Assembly: GCF_042186555.1 (NCBI RefSeq)
Contig: NC_133329.1
Coordinates: 69,112,726-69,176,725 of the forward strand
DNA length: 64,000 nucleotides
DNA from: Aquarana catesbeiana
Lineage: Eukaryota; Chordata; Amphibia; Anura; Ranidae
Reading direction: 5' to 3'
Position 1 is the stretch's first letter. Each line of letters opens with the position of its first letter. This document shows, in pieces, positions 45,670 to 55,353 of the stretch. The position numbers and the translations under genes are program-made. A model generated the notes under the pieces. The model did not search any database and had not been told where the DNA came from. It saw only the letters and a list, made by a program, of their open reading frames with translations.

Positions 45670-46440
45670 GCAAACATATTCAGTCCACAGTAAGAAAAGT
45701 GAAAGTCCAATTGATTTATCCGTGCTCTTAAATAATCAGTGCTTCATAGACAAGTGCTCAGTAAGGTGCCTTCCCCACATATACACACGCCTCTTACCAG
45801 AAGGATTGGATCCCAAATTATAGAGATCTAACTCACTCCATTACAACCTCCAGAGGTATTTAAGAACACTCCCTCTGTGTATGATCACAGCTCCACTGTT
45901 ACAATATGTCCAAAGTATCCACTGGATCCATGCAAGACGTGTCACTATGGATTCTCTCATATATAGAGGATAACGGATTGAAGAAGCTTCATAATGCAGT
46001 ATATAAAACCATCATTTATTTAAAATGTATCATTGCACTTACAGTACATATTAAAAACAGATCAGAAGCAGTAGAGAAAAATATACAACGCGGTCACGGG
46101 CCTTGCCAGCAGGCTCCTGCGTAGTGACGTCACCAATCCGGCTCCACCCGATGCATTTCCCCATAACAGGCATCGACTGGGAACAGAGGCTCTGTTCTCA
46201 GTCGATGCCTGTTATAGGGAAGCACGTCGGGTGGAGCCGGATTTTGTGGAATATCTCTGGAGGTTGGAATTTAGTTAGATCTCTATAATTTGAGATCCAA
46301 TCCTTCTGGTAAGAGGTGTGTGTATATATGAGGAAGGCACCTTGCTGAGCACTTGTCTATGGAGCACTGTTTATTTAAGAGCACGGATAAATCAATTGGA
46401 CTTTAACTTTTCCTACTGTGGATTGAATAAGTTAGGATTG
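45670..46440. mobile_element. PLE-like fold-back remnant
   Basis: Outer arms 45680-45850 and 46250-46435 are inverted copies (AGTCCAATTGATTTATCCGTGCTCTTAA against its complement; CACCTTGCTGAGCACTTGTC; AATCCTTCTGGTAAGAGG). A second hairpin joins 46134-46184 and 46190-46245 (CGGCTCCACCCGATGC and CAGGCATCGACTG). The TGACGTCAC and, on the minus strand, GTAAGTGCAATG motifs match the PLE-derived block at 26205-26420. Confidence 0.6.
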
Positions 46441-46551
46441 ATTTTATAATCTATACTGTTTTGGTATTCAGAATCTTGATGGTTCAAATTTATGCTATTC
46501 ATTATAACACAAGCATTGGATAAGAGGTTGCGTACTTATTTCTTTTCTATA

Positions 46552-47217
46552 CACTATATTACCAAAAGTATTGGGACGCCTGCCTTTACACACACATGAA
46601 CTTTAATAGCATCCCAGTCTTAGTCTGTAGAGTTCAATATTGAGTTGGCCCACCCTTTGCAGCTATAACAGCTTTAACTCTTCTGGGAAGACTGTCCACA
46701 AGGTTTAGGAGTGTGTCTATGGGAGTGTTTGACCATTCTTGCAGAAGTGCATTTGTGAGGTCAGGCACTGATGTTGGATGAGAAGGCCTGGCTCACAGTC
46801 TTCGCTCTAATTCATCCCAAAGGTGTTCTATCGGGTTGAGGTCAGGACTTTGTGCAGGCCAGTTAAGTTCCTCCACCCAACACTTGCTCGTCCATGTCTT
46901 AATGGACCTTGCTTTGTGCACTGGTCAAAATCATTTGGTGGAGGGGGGATTATGGTGTGGGGTTGTTTTTCAAGGGTTAGGCTTGGCCCCTTAGTTCCAG
47001 TGAAGGGAACTCTTAAGGCGGACAATTTCATGCTCCCAACTTTGTGGGAACAGTTTGGAGATGGCCCCTTCCTGTTCCAACATGACTGCATCAGTGCACA
47101 AAGCAAGGTCCAAAAAGACATGGATGAGCGAGTTTGGGGTGGAGGAACTTGACTGGCCTGCACAGAGCCCTGACCTCAACCCGATAGAAAACCTTTGGGA
47201 TGAATTAGAGCTCTTCC
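46552..47217. mobile_element. Tc1/mariner remnant with inverted transposase ends
   Basis: 46552 starts a terminal repeat CACTATATTACCAAAAGTAT, preceded by TA. 46796-46918 (minus) and 47093-47217 (plus) are inverted copies of the same transposase C-terminal region, including WPAQSPDLNPIE-type sequence. 46930-47110 (plus) codes FGGGGIMVWGCFS and FMLPTLWEQFGDGPFLFQHDC, classical Tc1-family blocks with the second catalytic Asp. It is frameshifted (GGGT at 47152). The copy is cut near 47217 by nested elements; the matching right terminus is at 52519-52563. Confidence 0.85.
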
Positions 47218-47227
47218 TATAGACTTA

Positions 47228-48936
47228 AGCCTCGTACACACGATACGATTGTTGGCCAACCGAGTGTCTGATTTTTGTCAAAAGGGCGTGTGCCAGGAGT
47301 TTGTCTTGCATACTAATGCCGCGTACACACGGTCGGACTTTCCGGCGGACTTGGTCCGGCGGACCAGAGTGTGCCGGACAATCCGCCCGTGTGTAGGCGC
47401 ATGCTGGGACTGTGACATCATTAGGGGGCGTGGTCAATATCGCCCGGTGACCACGGCCCCTAAAACGTCACAGTCCCAGCATGCCCAGGGACTGTGACAT
47501 CATTAGGGGGCGGGGTCTCCGCCTATATAAGTCACAACGGAGCCCTCAGAGAGCAGTCCAGCCGGAGAGAGCGTCGTGTCAACATCTGGAGAAGAGAAGA
47601 GGGAAGAAGCCAAGAAGCCCAGAAGCCCGGACCTCTGCTGGCAAGAGAGCTACCTGAAGACAGCAGAGGAGCCGGCCGAAGAACTGGAACACCGGGAGAA
47701 GAGAGCGGAGAAGAACCAACCGGACGCCGGGAGAAGAGGAACCGGAGGAACCCCCGAAGCTGGAGGAAGACCCCCCGGAGCTGTTTAATAAATTATTTTA
47801 AAAACCTGTGTAGTGTGTTTTATTATTGACACTTTTTCCCTAGGTGAATGGGTAGGGGTACCATGTACCCCATACTCATTCACATAGGGTGGGGGGGCGG
47901 GATCTGGGGGCCCTCTTATTAAAGGGGGCTCCCGGATTCCGATAAGCCCCCCCGCCCGCAGACCCCGACAACCAACGGCCAGGGTTGTCGGGAAGAGGCC
48001 CTTGTCCTCATCAACATGGAGAAAAGGTGCTTTGGGGTGGGGGGCCCCGCAGGGCGCTCCCCTCCCTCAAAGCACCCCCCCCATGTTGAGGGCATGCGGC
48101 CTGGTACGGTTTAGGAGGGGGGGGGGCGCTCGCTCGTCCCCACCCCCTTTCCTGACCGGCCGGGCTGCATGCTCGGATCGGGGTCTGGTATGGATCTTTG
48201 GGGGAACCCCACGCCGTTTTTTTCGGCGTAGGGGGTTCCCCTTTATAATCTATACCAGACCTAAGGGCCTGGTATGCCCCGCGACAGGGCTCGCAAGGTG
48301 TCAATCTTGCCGATAAAAGCGGCAAGATTGATTTCCTTTTCTAGTCCCGTCGCACATGAGTCACGTTCAAAATGAACGGACTTGTCCGTGTGTGGGCAAG
48401 TCCGTTCATTCTGAAAGTCCGCCGTACCTCCGGCGAAAGTCCGTCGGAAAGACGGGCGGACTTAGCCCGCCGGAAAAGTCCGGTCGTGTGTGGGCAAGTC
48501 CATCCGTTTTAAAGTCCGGCGCACCTGGCGGACAAAGTCCGTCAGAAAGTGTGCCGGACCAAGTCCGCCGGAAAGTCCGACCGTGTGTACGTAGCATAAC
48601 AGTACACAATTTTCATGCAACAAACACGAACGTAGTGATGTACTACGAGGAATTTGAGCTCCTGAGCGCCACCCTTTTGGGCCCCTTCTGCTAAATTCGT
48701 GTTGAGCATTGATTCTGAGCATGCGTGTTTGATTTTTTGACTTTTGTGTGACAGATTTGTGTACTGACCATCAGAAAATCTGACAACAAACCGTTGTCCA
48801 CCCAAAATTTACTAGCATGTCATCCAACAAAAGTTGGACAGCATTTGTCAAAAGGAGCATACTAACGGTCAGATTTTAGGACAACAGAATGTCAACAGAC
48901 AATCCCCTGCCAACAATCGGATCGTGTGTATAGGCC
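47228..48936. mobile_element. Outer PIF/Harbinger-type element, interrupted
   Basis: Left end GCCTCGTACACACGATACGA..TTGTTGG; right end CCAACAATCGGATCGTGTGTATAGGC; TTA at 47225-47227 and 48937-48939. The element at 47317-48596 is inserted within it with its own TAA duplications, which orders the two events. Confidence 0.7.
47317..48596. mobile_element. 1.28-kb PIF/Harbinger-type non-autonomous element
   Basis: Left end TGCCGCGTACACACGGTCGG, right end CCGACCGTGTGTACGTAGCA; TAA at 47314-47316 and 48597-48599. The subterminal GACTTTCCGGCGGACTTGGT block is inverted at the right. The interior holds inverted GACTGTGACATCATTAGGGG copies (47407 and 47489), a TATA-like TATATAAG at 47524-47531, and AATAAA at 47787-47792 followed by a GTGTAGTGTGTTTT tract. 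A frame between them lacks an ATG. 48040-48300 is GC-rich with a hairpin (CCCACGCCG...CGGCGTAGGGGG). No transposase. Confidence 0.75.
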
Positions 48937-48939
48937 TTA

Positions 48940-49277
48940 TGCCTCGTACACATGTTCTGATTATCGTACGACGTATCGTTCGCATTCTGTTGCATAAAAC
49001 TAATATCGAATACAACAGTGCTCTACGAAAAGTAAGATTTTTGTCGTACGATTCTGGAAAAACCTTCCGGTGTGCGTAGCTATGTATCTGAAATGATGTC
49101 AAATACGTGTGACCCCTGTGTCCTTCTGGTTTATTTTCGTGTTTCCGCGTTCTTGACGTTCAGAATTTCCGACAAGATTTGTGTGACCGTGTGTATGCAA
49201 GACAAGTTTGAGCCAACATCTGTCGGAAAAAATTCATGGATTTTGTTGTCGGAAAATCCTATCGTGTGTACGGGGCA
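48940..49277. mobile_element. PIF/Harbinger-like fragments in series
   Basis: 48940-49079 starts TGCCTCGTACACATGTTCTG with TCGTACGAC inverted words (48964 and 49042). 49125-49277 is the 3' part of another family member (CCGTGTGTATGCAAGACAAG ... CGTGTGTACGGGGCA). Boundaries are decayed. Confidence 0.5.
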
Positions 49278-49362
49278 CTACGGTTTCAATTTGCATGCAA
49301 TCAGGCAGGCCCTTGCACTACATTTTGGTAAATCTGAAGACAAAAATCTGCAGAAAAACTAA

Positions 49363-49680
49363 TGCTCTGTACACACGATCGCACATTCCGAAATCCATGT
49401 TTTTTTTCTGATGGATGATTGGCTCAAACTTGTCTTGCACGGTCACACAAAGTTGGTCGGAAATTCCGAACGTCAAGAACGCGGTGAGGTACAACACGTA
49501 CGACGAGCTGAGCAAAATGAAGTTCAGTAGCCAGTGCGGCTCTTCTGCTTGATTCTGAGCATGTGTGGAACTCTGTGCGTCGGAATTGTGTACACATGAT
49601 CAGAATTTGCGACAACGGAACAACGGAGCTTGTTGTCGGAAAATTTGAGATCCAGATCTCAAATTTTGTGTGACGACATT
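49363..49680. mobile_element. PIF/Harbinger-type MITE, diverged
   Basis: Left end TGCTCTGTACACACGATCG after TAA (49360-49362). The interior matches 24594-24960 (GAACGTCAAGAACGCGGTGA, TACGACGAGC, TTGTGTACACATGATCAG). The right end is unclear, running into the palindrome at 49677. Confidence 0.6.
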
Positions 49681-50183
49681 TATAAATGTTAAAAGCCAAT
49701 ATAAAGGAATAGTAGTGGAAAAAAGCCCTTGTGGATTTAATTAACCTTTTTTTTTTGGTTAATTCTCCTTTAAAGGGGTGTGACAGGAGGGTGTGTCCTA
49801 TGCCTACATATGTTTGCTAGTAGGTGTCCCTCATTCCCATCTCAAAATGTAGGGAGGTATGTATTATGCCCCGTACACACGGTCGGATTTTCCTATGGAA
49901 AATGTCCGATGAAGCCTACACACGGTCGGATTTCCCGACAACAAGCTCCCATCGAACACTTTCCGTCGGAAAATCAGACCGTATGTACAGGGCATAATAC
50001 ATACCTCCCAACATTTTGAGATGGGAATGAGGGATACCTACTAGAAAACATATGTAGGCATAGGACACGCCCCCCTGTCACACACCCTTAAAGGAGAATT
50101 AACCAAAAAAAAAGGTTAATTAAATCCACAAGGGCTTTTTTCCACTTCTATTCCTTTATATTGGCTTTTAACATTTATAAATG
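49677..50183. repeat. 507-bp near-perfect palindrome with a MITE at its centre
   Basis: The left arm starts CATTTATAAATGTTAAAAGC and the right arm ends with its complement at 50183 (coordinate sum 99860). The arms match through AAGCCCTTGTGGATTTAATT, AAAGGAGAATTAACC-type, ATGCCTACATATG and CCCTCATTCCCATCTCAAAA blocks, with few mismatches. The centre (about 49930) is a 128-bp PIF/Harbinger-type MITE (49867-49994; TTA at 49864-49866, TAA at 49995-49997). Confidence 0.88.
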
Positions 50184-50386
50184 CAGCAATTTAGAAATCG
50201 GAGGAAAGGTTTAGCACTGGGAAACACTTTTTGAAAGATAAAAAGTGAATTTTTTATACAACTATATAGATCAGACCAAAATGAGGGACAAATGAGGGGG
50301 AAAGAGGGACAGAGGGACATTGCTCCAAATTAGGGACAGTCCTTCGAAATCAGGGACAGTTGGGAGCTATGCATAATAGTGTGTAT
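50184..50386. other. Dispersed repeat tail
   Basis: GAGGGACAAATGAGGGGGAA and AGGGACAGTTGGGAGCTATG are typical of the repeat forming the palindrome arms. No gene. Confidence 0.4.
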
Positions 50387-50890
50387 GAGGCTTTAAGACT
50401 GGGATGCCATTAAAGTTCAACTGTATATCATACACAAATCTTACCTTACACCAGCAAGAATAGCCAAATACCGCACAAATTATAACCCAAATTGTCCAAG
50501 ATGTGCTGACTATCCGTGCACATTCTACCATTTACTATGGTCATGCCCGGTGATCCAGAGCTTTTGGACACAGATCATACAATTTCTACATGACCATATG
50601 TGCTCACCTTTACAGCTGGACCCTAAATCCTGCTTACTAGGCCTGCTCCCAGATGTTTCAATAGATAAGTTCCTAGCCATCTTCTTGCGCGAAACCCTTT
50701 TTAGCGCACGGAAAATTGTAGCTAAACTGTGGATGCGAACTGCTCCCCCTAACTATTCAGGACTGGATTAGGGAAATAAATCTGAATTTACCATACAAGA
50801 AAGTTATATACCGTCATAGGGGTTGTCCTGTCAAATATAACAAGGTTTGGGATAGGTGGCTTGACACCCCAGACACCTGTAATGGGTAAA
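50387..50890 (+). pseudogene. L1-clade LINE ORF2 C-terminal fragment
   Basis: Plus-strand reading: YLTPARIAKYRTNYNPNCPR then CADYPCTFYHLLWSCPVIQSFW, an L1-type C-terminal cysteine motif, then LLGLLPDV and FSARKIVAKLW. A frame change near 50752 leads to PTIQDWIREINLNLP and VWDRWLDTPDTCNG before a stop (about 50888). Related to but diverged from the L1 at 44195-45631, in the opposite orientation. 5'-truncated and inactive. Confidence 0.8.
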
Positions 50891-51127
50891 CTTACTCACC
50901 TGAACATATATTGGGGGTTGAGTAGTGTCCTAGGCCATAGACAAGAAATACACCATATTATATTATGGACTGTTGAATGTTCTGGAGATTCTTTAGCGTA
51001 GAAACATTAAATCTGATAAGTATGTTTTGTTAATATAGAAAGGACGGACTTCATTGTGAAAGGACACCTAGAATAAGTCACCTTTATGTGATATGTGTGT
51101 ATTCTTCTATTTTACTACATGACATGT
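50891..51127. other. LINE 3' UTR or spacer
   Basis: AT-rich sequence after the LINE stop; no poly(A) boundary identified before the hAT target duplication. Confidence 0.35.
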
Positions 51128-52468
51128 ACCGTGCTTAGGGTGCCCACGTGTCCCGGATTGCCCGGGATTGTCCCTTCTTCTTCTTTCTGATTTTTGTCCC
51201 ATGTCCCAGGCACCTTCATTCCGGGACAATACAGTGTCCCGGAATGAAAAAAAAAACCACACCGCGAGCCAGCTGAGCCAGTCCGCCACCCTTATAAACA
51301 TTTACACACCGCCAGTCCGCCGCCCGCCACCCTTATAACATTACACACTGTCACTACACACAGTAACACAAGACACATCATAGCATGGTTGCTAGGCTAG
51401 GTCCGCCCCGCGTCTAGCAACCAGTGACATCAGCTGAGGGCTGACACATGGGCAGTCAGTGTGGGCACCCACACCCTACGGCTGAGCAGCGCGCCTCCGA
51501 GAGAGAGAGAGAGAGAGCAGCCAGCCACAGACACCACACCAGACAGAGCCACAGTCACTTACAGGTGGTAAGGATCATCCAGCCTGTGTTCAGTCAGTGC
51601 CAGTCCCGGCCAGGGCCGCCGCCGACTACTCCTGCAGCCGCTCTCCATTCTTCCTCCTTGTCCCCCTCCGTTCTGCTGTCCCCCTCCGTTCGTTCCTCCG
51701 TGTCCCCCTCCGTTCTGCTGTCCCCCTCCGTTCTTCCTCCGTGTCCCCCTCCGTTCTGCTGTCCTCCTCCGTTCTGCTGTCCCCCCTCCGTTCTTCCTCC
51801 GTGTCCCCCTCCGTTCTGATGCTGTCCCCCTCCATTCTGCTGCTGTCCCCCTTCGTACTTCCTCCGTGTCCCCCTCCATTCTTCCTCCGTGTCCCCCTCC
51901 GTTCTGCTGCTGTCCCCCTCTGTTCTTCCTCCGTGTCCCCCTCCGTTCTGCTGCTGTCCCCCTCTGTTCTTCCTCCGTGTCCCCCCCGTTATGCTGCTGT
52001 CCCCCTCCGTTCTTCCTCCGTGTCCCCCTCCGTTCTGCTACTGTCCCCCTCCAGTTTTCCTCCGTGTCCCCCTCCATTCTGCTGTCCCCCTCCGTTCTGC
52101 TGCTGTCCCCCTCCATTCTCCCTCCATGTCCCCCTCCGTTCTTCCTCCGTGTCCCCCTCCGTTCTGCTGTCCCCCTCCGTTCTTCCTCCGTATCCCCCTC
52201 CGTTCTGCTGTCCCCCTCCGTTCTTCCTCCGTATCCCCCTCCGTTCTGCGGAGTAAGTGATGTACAAAGTACGCCATTGTCACTAAGTGACTTAGTTAAA
52301 GCAGGTGCACATTGCATACCACCTGTCTAAACTGGTTACCACTGTTTGCTTTTTTTTCCCAACAATTGGCAAAAAAAAGTATCAAAAAAACATCTTTTTT
52401 GGGCGGGTGGGGGGGGGGGGGGGTGTCCCTGAATGGCAATTTGGAAATGTGGTCACCCTAACCGTGCT
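51128..52468. mobile_element. hAT-type non-autonomous element with internal minisatellite
   Basis: Element 51136-52460: left end TAGGGTGCCCACGTGTCCCG, right end (complement) TAGGGTGACCACATTTCC. The 8-bp duplication ACCGTGCT lies at 51128-51135 and 52461-52468 (perfect). The interior includes a GA-repeat (51499-51516), the 51650-52255 minisatellite and a long G-run at 52405-52425. No transposase. Confidence 0.9.
51650..52255. repeat. Minisatellite of 20- and 23-bp modules (TGTCCCCCTCCGTTCTGCTG)
   Basis: Modules TGTCCCCCTCCGTTCTGCTG (20) and TGTCCCCCTCCGTTCTTCCTCCG (23), mixed. Stop-free in several frames on both strands, so long Pro/Ser/Arg and Gly/Glu/Arg frames there are artefacts. It sits inside the hAT element. 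Confidence 0.92.
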
Positions 52469-52518
52469 TATATGTTGTACTTACAAATAAACTGTGTTTT
52501 GGAGAGGAAAAAAAAAAA

Positions 52519-52563
52519 AGTTCATGTAAAGGCAGGCTTACCAATACTTTTGGTAATATAGTG
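52519..52563. repeat. Right terminal repeat of the split Tc1 element
   Basis: The reverse complement reads CACTATATTACCAAAAGTAT followed by TGGTAAGCCTGCCTTTACAT, matching 46552-46600 apart from a short indel. It lies 5.3 kb from the Tc1 coding remnant. Confidence 0.85.
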
Positions 52564-52815
52564 CGTTTGCAAGTCGTGTATTCAGGCTTATAGAAGTAGC
52601 AGCACCTTTATAGATATATATTTTTGTAGATATAATTAGGGTAGAATATTTTTTGCCGTTTAATAACCAAAAATATGCCAAAATAATGATGGTCTGCTTT
52701 TTATATGAATATTCTAAATAAAGACATGTGATTCTCGGTCATTGATTTGTAATTGTAATGAATATTACATATTGATAAGTATGTGTTTAGTATGGAATGG
52801 ATGGGATTCAGTAGT
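52564..52815. other. AT-rich spacer upstream of gene B
   Basis: A TATATATTTTTGTAGATATA tract at 52614-52633 and AATAAAG at 52718. No gene recognised. Confidence 0.4.
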
Positions 52816-52950
52816 ATGTCTCTCTATCCTGTCTATTCTCTATCCCGTCTATTCTCTATCCCGTCTATTCTCTATCCCGTCTATTCTCTATCCCGTCTAT
52901 TCTCTATCCCGTCTATTCTCTATCCTGTCTATTCTCTATCCTGTCTATGC
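52816..52950. repeat. 16-bp tandem repeat, about 8 copies
   Basis: CTCTATCCCGTCTATT repeated with a few C/T changes (CCTGTC). It directly precedes the candidate gene B promoter. Confidence 0.93.
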
Positions 52951-52959
52951 CGGGAATGT

Positions 52960-53028
52960 CATTGGCTCTAAACTCAGTGCAGTAGAGCTGGGGGAAGGAG
53001 GAGAAAGAAAACAAAAGTGAAAGAAACT
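52960..53028 (+). promoter_or_regulatory. Candidate proximal promoter of gene B with IRF/ISRE-like tract
   Basis: An inverted CCAAT (ATTGG, 52961-52965) and a purine tract GAAAGAAAACAAAAGTGAAAG / AAACTAGTTTC at 53003-53034. The AAAAGTGAAA core fits the IRF-type AANNGAAA pattern and GAAACT is an ISRE half. The translation start is about 180 bases downstream. Interferon control of an Ig surface ligand is plausible, but this is a motif match only. Confidence 0.3.
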
Positions 53029-53147
53029 AGTTTCTACCTTCTATCGGGATAGCAAACCCTTATTTTTTACAAGCTTTTTTTACTTGTGTTTAAATATAGA
53101 TTTACATTTCTAATTTTGGAAAATAGCACGAATAGCTGATTCAGCTA

Positions 53148-53200
53148 ATGATAAAGAGACGAAAGGCGTGACAATGAGAAGAAAATCTCCACCCTCCTAG
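53148..53200 (+). promoter_or_regulatory. Two short upstream ORFs in the gene B leader
   Basis: 53148-53171 (ATG to TGA, 7 codons, MIKRRKA) and 53174-53200 (ATG to TAG, 8 codons, MRRKSPPS) end 38 and 9 bases before the signal-peptide ATG at 53209. If the leader is transcribed from upstream of 53148, these could dampen translation. Confidence 0.4.
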
Positions 53201-53208
53201 GAAAAGAA

Positions 53209-53254
53209 ATGTCTCCTCTGGGATTCTTATGGCTGATTTTCTTGCAACACACAG
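53209..53254 (+). CDS. Gene B exon 1: signal peptide of a membrane or secreted protein
   Basis: ATG at 53209-53211 in AAAGAAATGT context. It codes MSPLGFLWLIFLQHT plus one base of the next codon, then the strong donor GTAAGT at 53255. This is a short hydrophobic leader with a phase-1 donor, the arrangement expected for the first exon of Ig-superfamily genes, where a phase-1 V exon follows. It would splice correctly onto an exon like gene A's V exon (14242), but that exon lies upstream on the same strand, so this must be a separate gene whose next exon is beyond 64000. No other exon of gene B is visible. Confidence 0.6.
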
Positions 53255-53836
53255 GTAAGTTTTATTTGTTTACATTCCTTGCAACATATAAGAGAATCAA
53301 CAAGACGGAGGTAGGTGCCCCACCCTCACACAAAGGGAGGGGGAGATATTAACAGATTTGTAGGGAGTGTTATGCATAAACTCCCCGCATTAGTCCTTGG
53401 TTATAGGACTTTATTTTATGGCTGATGTGTTTCTTTAAAGAGGAGCCCCCACCCACAAAATATTAAAAGTCAGTAGCTGGCACAGTGGCGGCCAGTCCAT
53501 ATTTTGAGGGGGCGGCAAACAAACCACCACGCCCACCCCCCCACGTTGGTCGGTCATTCAGTCATCCCCCCCCCCCCGTCTATCCATCCGCCAGCCTCGC
53601 ACTTACCCCCATCCGGGTCCTGGGCGGCTTCCCTCTGCATTTCCTCCTCTTCCTCCCTGCTTCTGCTCCGGCCAATCCAGTAGCTTCTCCTCGGGGCCAA
53701 TCGGGTCTCAGGACCCAATTCCTGATTGGGCAGGAGGAGACGCAGGAAGACAATAGTGAATAATAATTCGCTATTGTCACAGAACTGGGTGGGCAGAGCC
53801 CACCCTTTTTTTTTTTTTTTTAAGCCAATTAGAGCC
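53255..53836 (+). other. Start of presumed gene B intron 1
   Basis: 53490-53760 is a GC-rich dispersed repeat (GCGGCCAGTCCATATTTTGA, CCAATCAGG palindromes such as CAATTCCTGATTGGG). No coding support. Confidence 0.45.
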
Positions 53837-53839
53837 TCA

Positions 53840-54274
53840 TGCCCCGTACACACGGTCGGACTTTGTTCGGACATTCCGACAACAAAATCCTAGGATTTTC
53901 TCCGACGGATGTTGGCTCAAACTTGTCTTGCATACACACGGTCACACAAAGTTGTCGGAAAATCCGATCGTTCTAAACGCGGTGACGTAAAACACGTACG
54001 TCGGGACTATAAACGAGGGCAGTGGCCAATAGCTTTCATCTCTTTATTTATTCTGAGCATGCGTGGCACTTTGTCCGTCGGATTTGTGTACACACGATCG
54101 GAATTTCCGACAACGGATTTTGTTGTCGGAAAATTTTATAGCCTGCTCTCAAACTTTGTGTGTCGGAAAATCTGATGGAAAATGTGTGATGGAGCCTACA
54201 CACGGTCGGAATTTCCGACAACAAGGTCCTATCACACATTTTTCGTCGGAAAATCCGACCGTGTGTACGGGGCA
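53840..54274. mobile_element. PIF/Harbinger-type MITE, 435 bp
   Basis: Left end TGCCCCGTACACACGGTCGG, right end CCGACCGTGTGTACGGGGCA, a perfect 20-bp inverted terminal match; flanked by TCA (53837-53839) and TTA (54275-54277). Opposite orientation to the copies at 42660 and 57249. The best-preserved termini in the window. Confidence 0.85.
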
Positions 54275-54674
54275 TTAGACTCAAATCATGTACATAAAAA
54301 AAAAAAAACCACAAAAAACCCCATTCAATTCCATGCGTCTGGAGCCCTGCATGTAGATTAGGGGTCCGGGGCGCATGGATTAGTGGGGGCGACACCCGTG
54401 CGCTCTGCTTGAGCGGCCGCCACTGAGCTGGCAGCTGCTGACTTTTACTATTAGGACACTTACCTGTCCATGGATCCAGCGCTGTACTCGCTCGAGGCAA
54501 TTCTTGAATTGATTCTCGGGTGCTGGCGCCGCCATCTTGCCTAAGGGAAACCAGCAGTGAAGCCTTGTGAACCTAGTCTAAGGTGCCCCTGGCTGCGGTA
54601 GCACACCAGCCTCTTTCATGTACAATGTAGAATTAATGGCCTTGCATTGTACACAATGATGGCGAGGGAATGCC
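54275..54674. other. No gene recognised
   Basis: Contains AGCTGCTGACTTTTACTATT, similar to 15571-15590, part of a dispersed repeat. Nothing else. Confidence 0.4.
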
Positions 54675-55326
54675 CAGTGTGAGGCCCCATTCACACTAGC
54701 GCGTTTTTTGATGCATTTTGCATTTTGCAGAAATGCACGGGAATTTTTTAACATGGGTTCCTATGGAACATGTTCACATCAATGCTTTTTTGTATCTCCG
54801 CGTTTTTGGAAAGGGTCGGGGACTTTTTCTCATGCAAAATGCAGCGTTTTGCATGTAATGGTTTTCAATGGACAAGCATCAAAAACGCAAGTGCACCTTT
54901 TTTGCAGCGTTTTTGATGCGTTTTTGATGCGTTTTTGGTGCGTTTTTGCCGTTTTTTTTTTTTTTTTTTTGTAATTTTTTTGTAAGACTGTAAAAAAAAA
55001 TGAAAAAAAAAAAAAAAAAAAAAAAAAACGCAAAACGCAAATCGCGGCAAAATCGCGGCAAAATCGCGGCAAAAACGCGGCAAAAACGCGGCTCAAAAAC
55101 GCGGCAAGCATGAAAAAAAACCTCCAAAAACGCTCAAAAGCAACATGCATAGGTGTGAATCCAGCCTTAGGCTGGATTCACACCTATGCATTTTTAGTGC
55201 TTTTTGCATTTTGCAGATTTGCATTATAGAACGTGTTCCATAGGAAACCATGTTAAATGGACTGTAGTGCAAATCTGCAAAATGCAAAAAGCGCTAAAAA
55301 TGCATAGGTGTGAATGGAGCCTTAGG
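54675..55326. mobile_element. Two adjacent palindromic MITEs (TTCACAC...GTGTGAA family)
   Basis: 54680-55176 starts GGCCCCATTCACACTAGCGC and ends CATAGGTGTGAATCCAGCC, with TTTTTGATGCG and AAATCGCGGC tandem words and long T and A runs (54949-54970, 55001-55028). 55168-55326 is a 159-bp near-perfect palindrome (GGCTGGATTCACACCTATGC ... GCATAGGTGTGAATGGAGCC). Confidence 0.65.
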
Positions 55327-55353
55327 GAGAAATGGAGAAAAACAAAGCACGGG

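Noticed and set aside
47494..47829. Small protein gene in the PIF-type element
   Set aside because: The frames begin with GTG, not ATG, and have no known domain or codon signal.
51559..52330. Pro/Ser/Arg- and Gly/Glu/Arg-rich frames
   Set aside because: Compositional artefact of the TGTCCCCCTCCGTTC minisatellite inside a hAT element.
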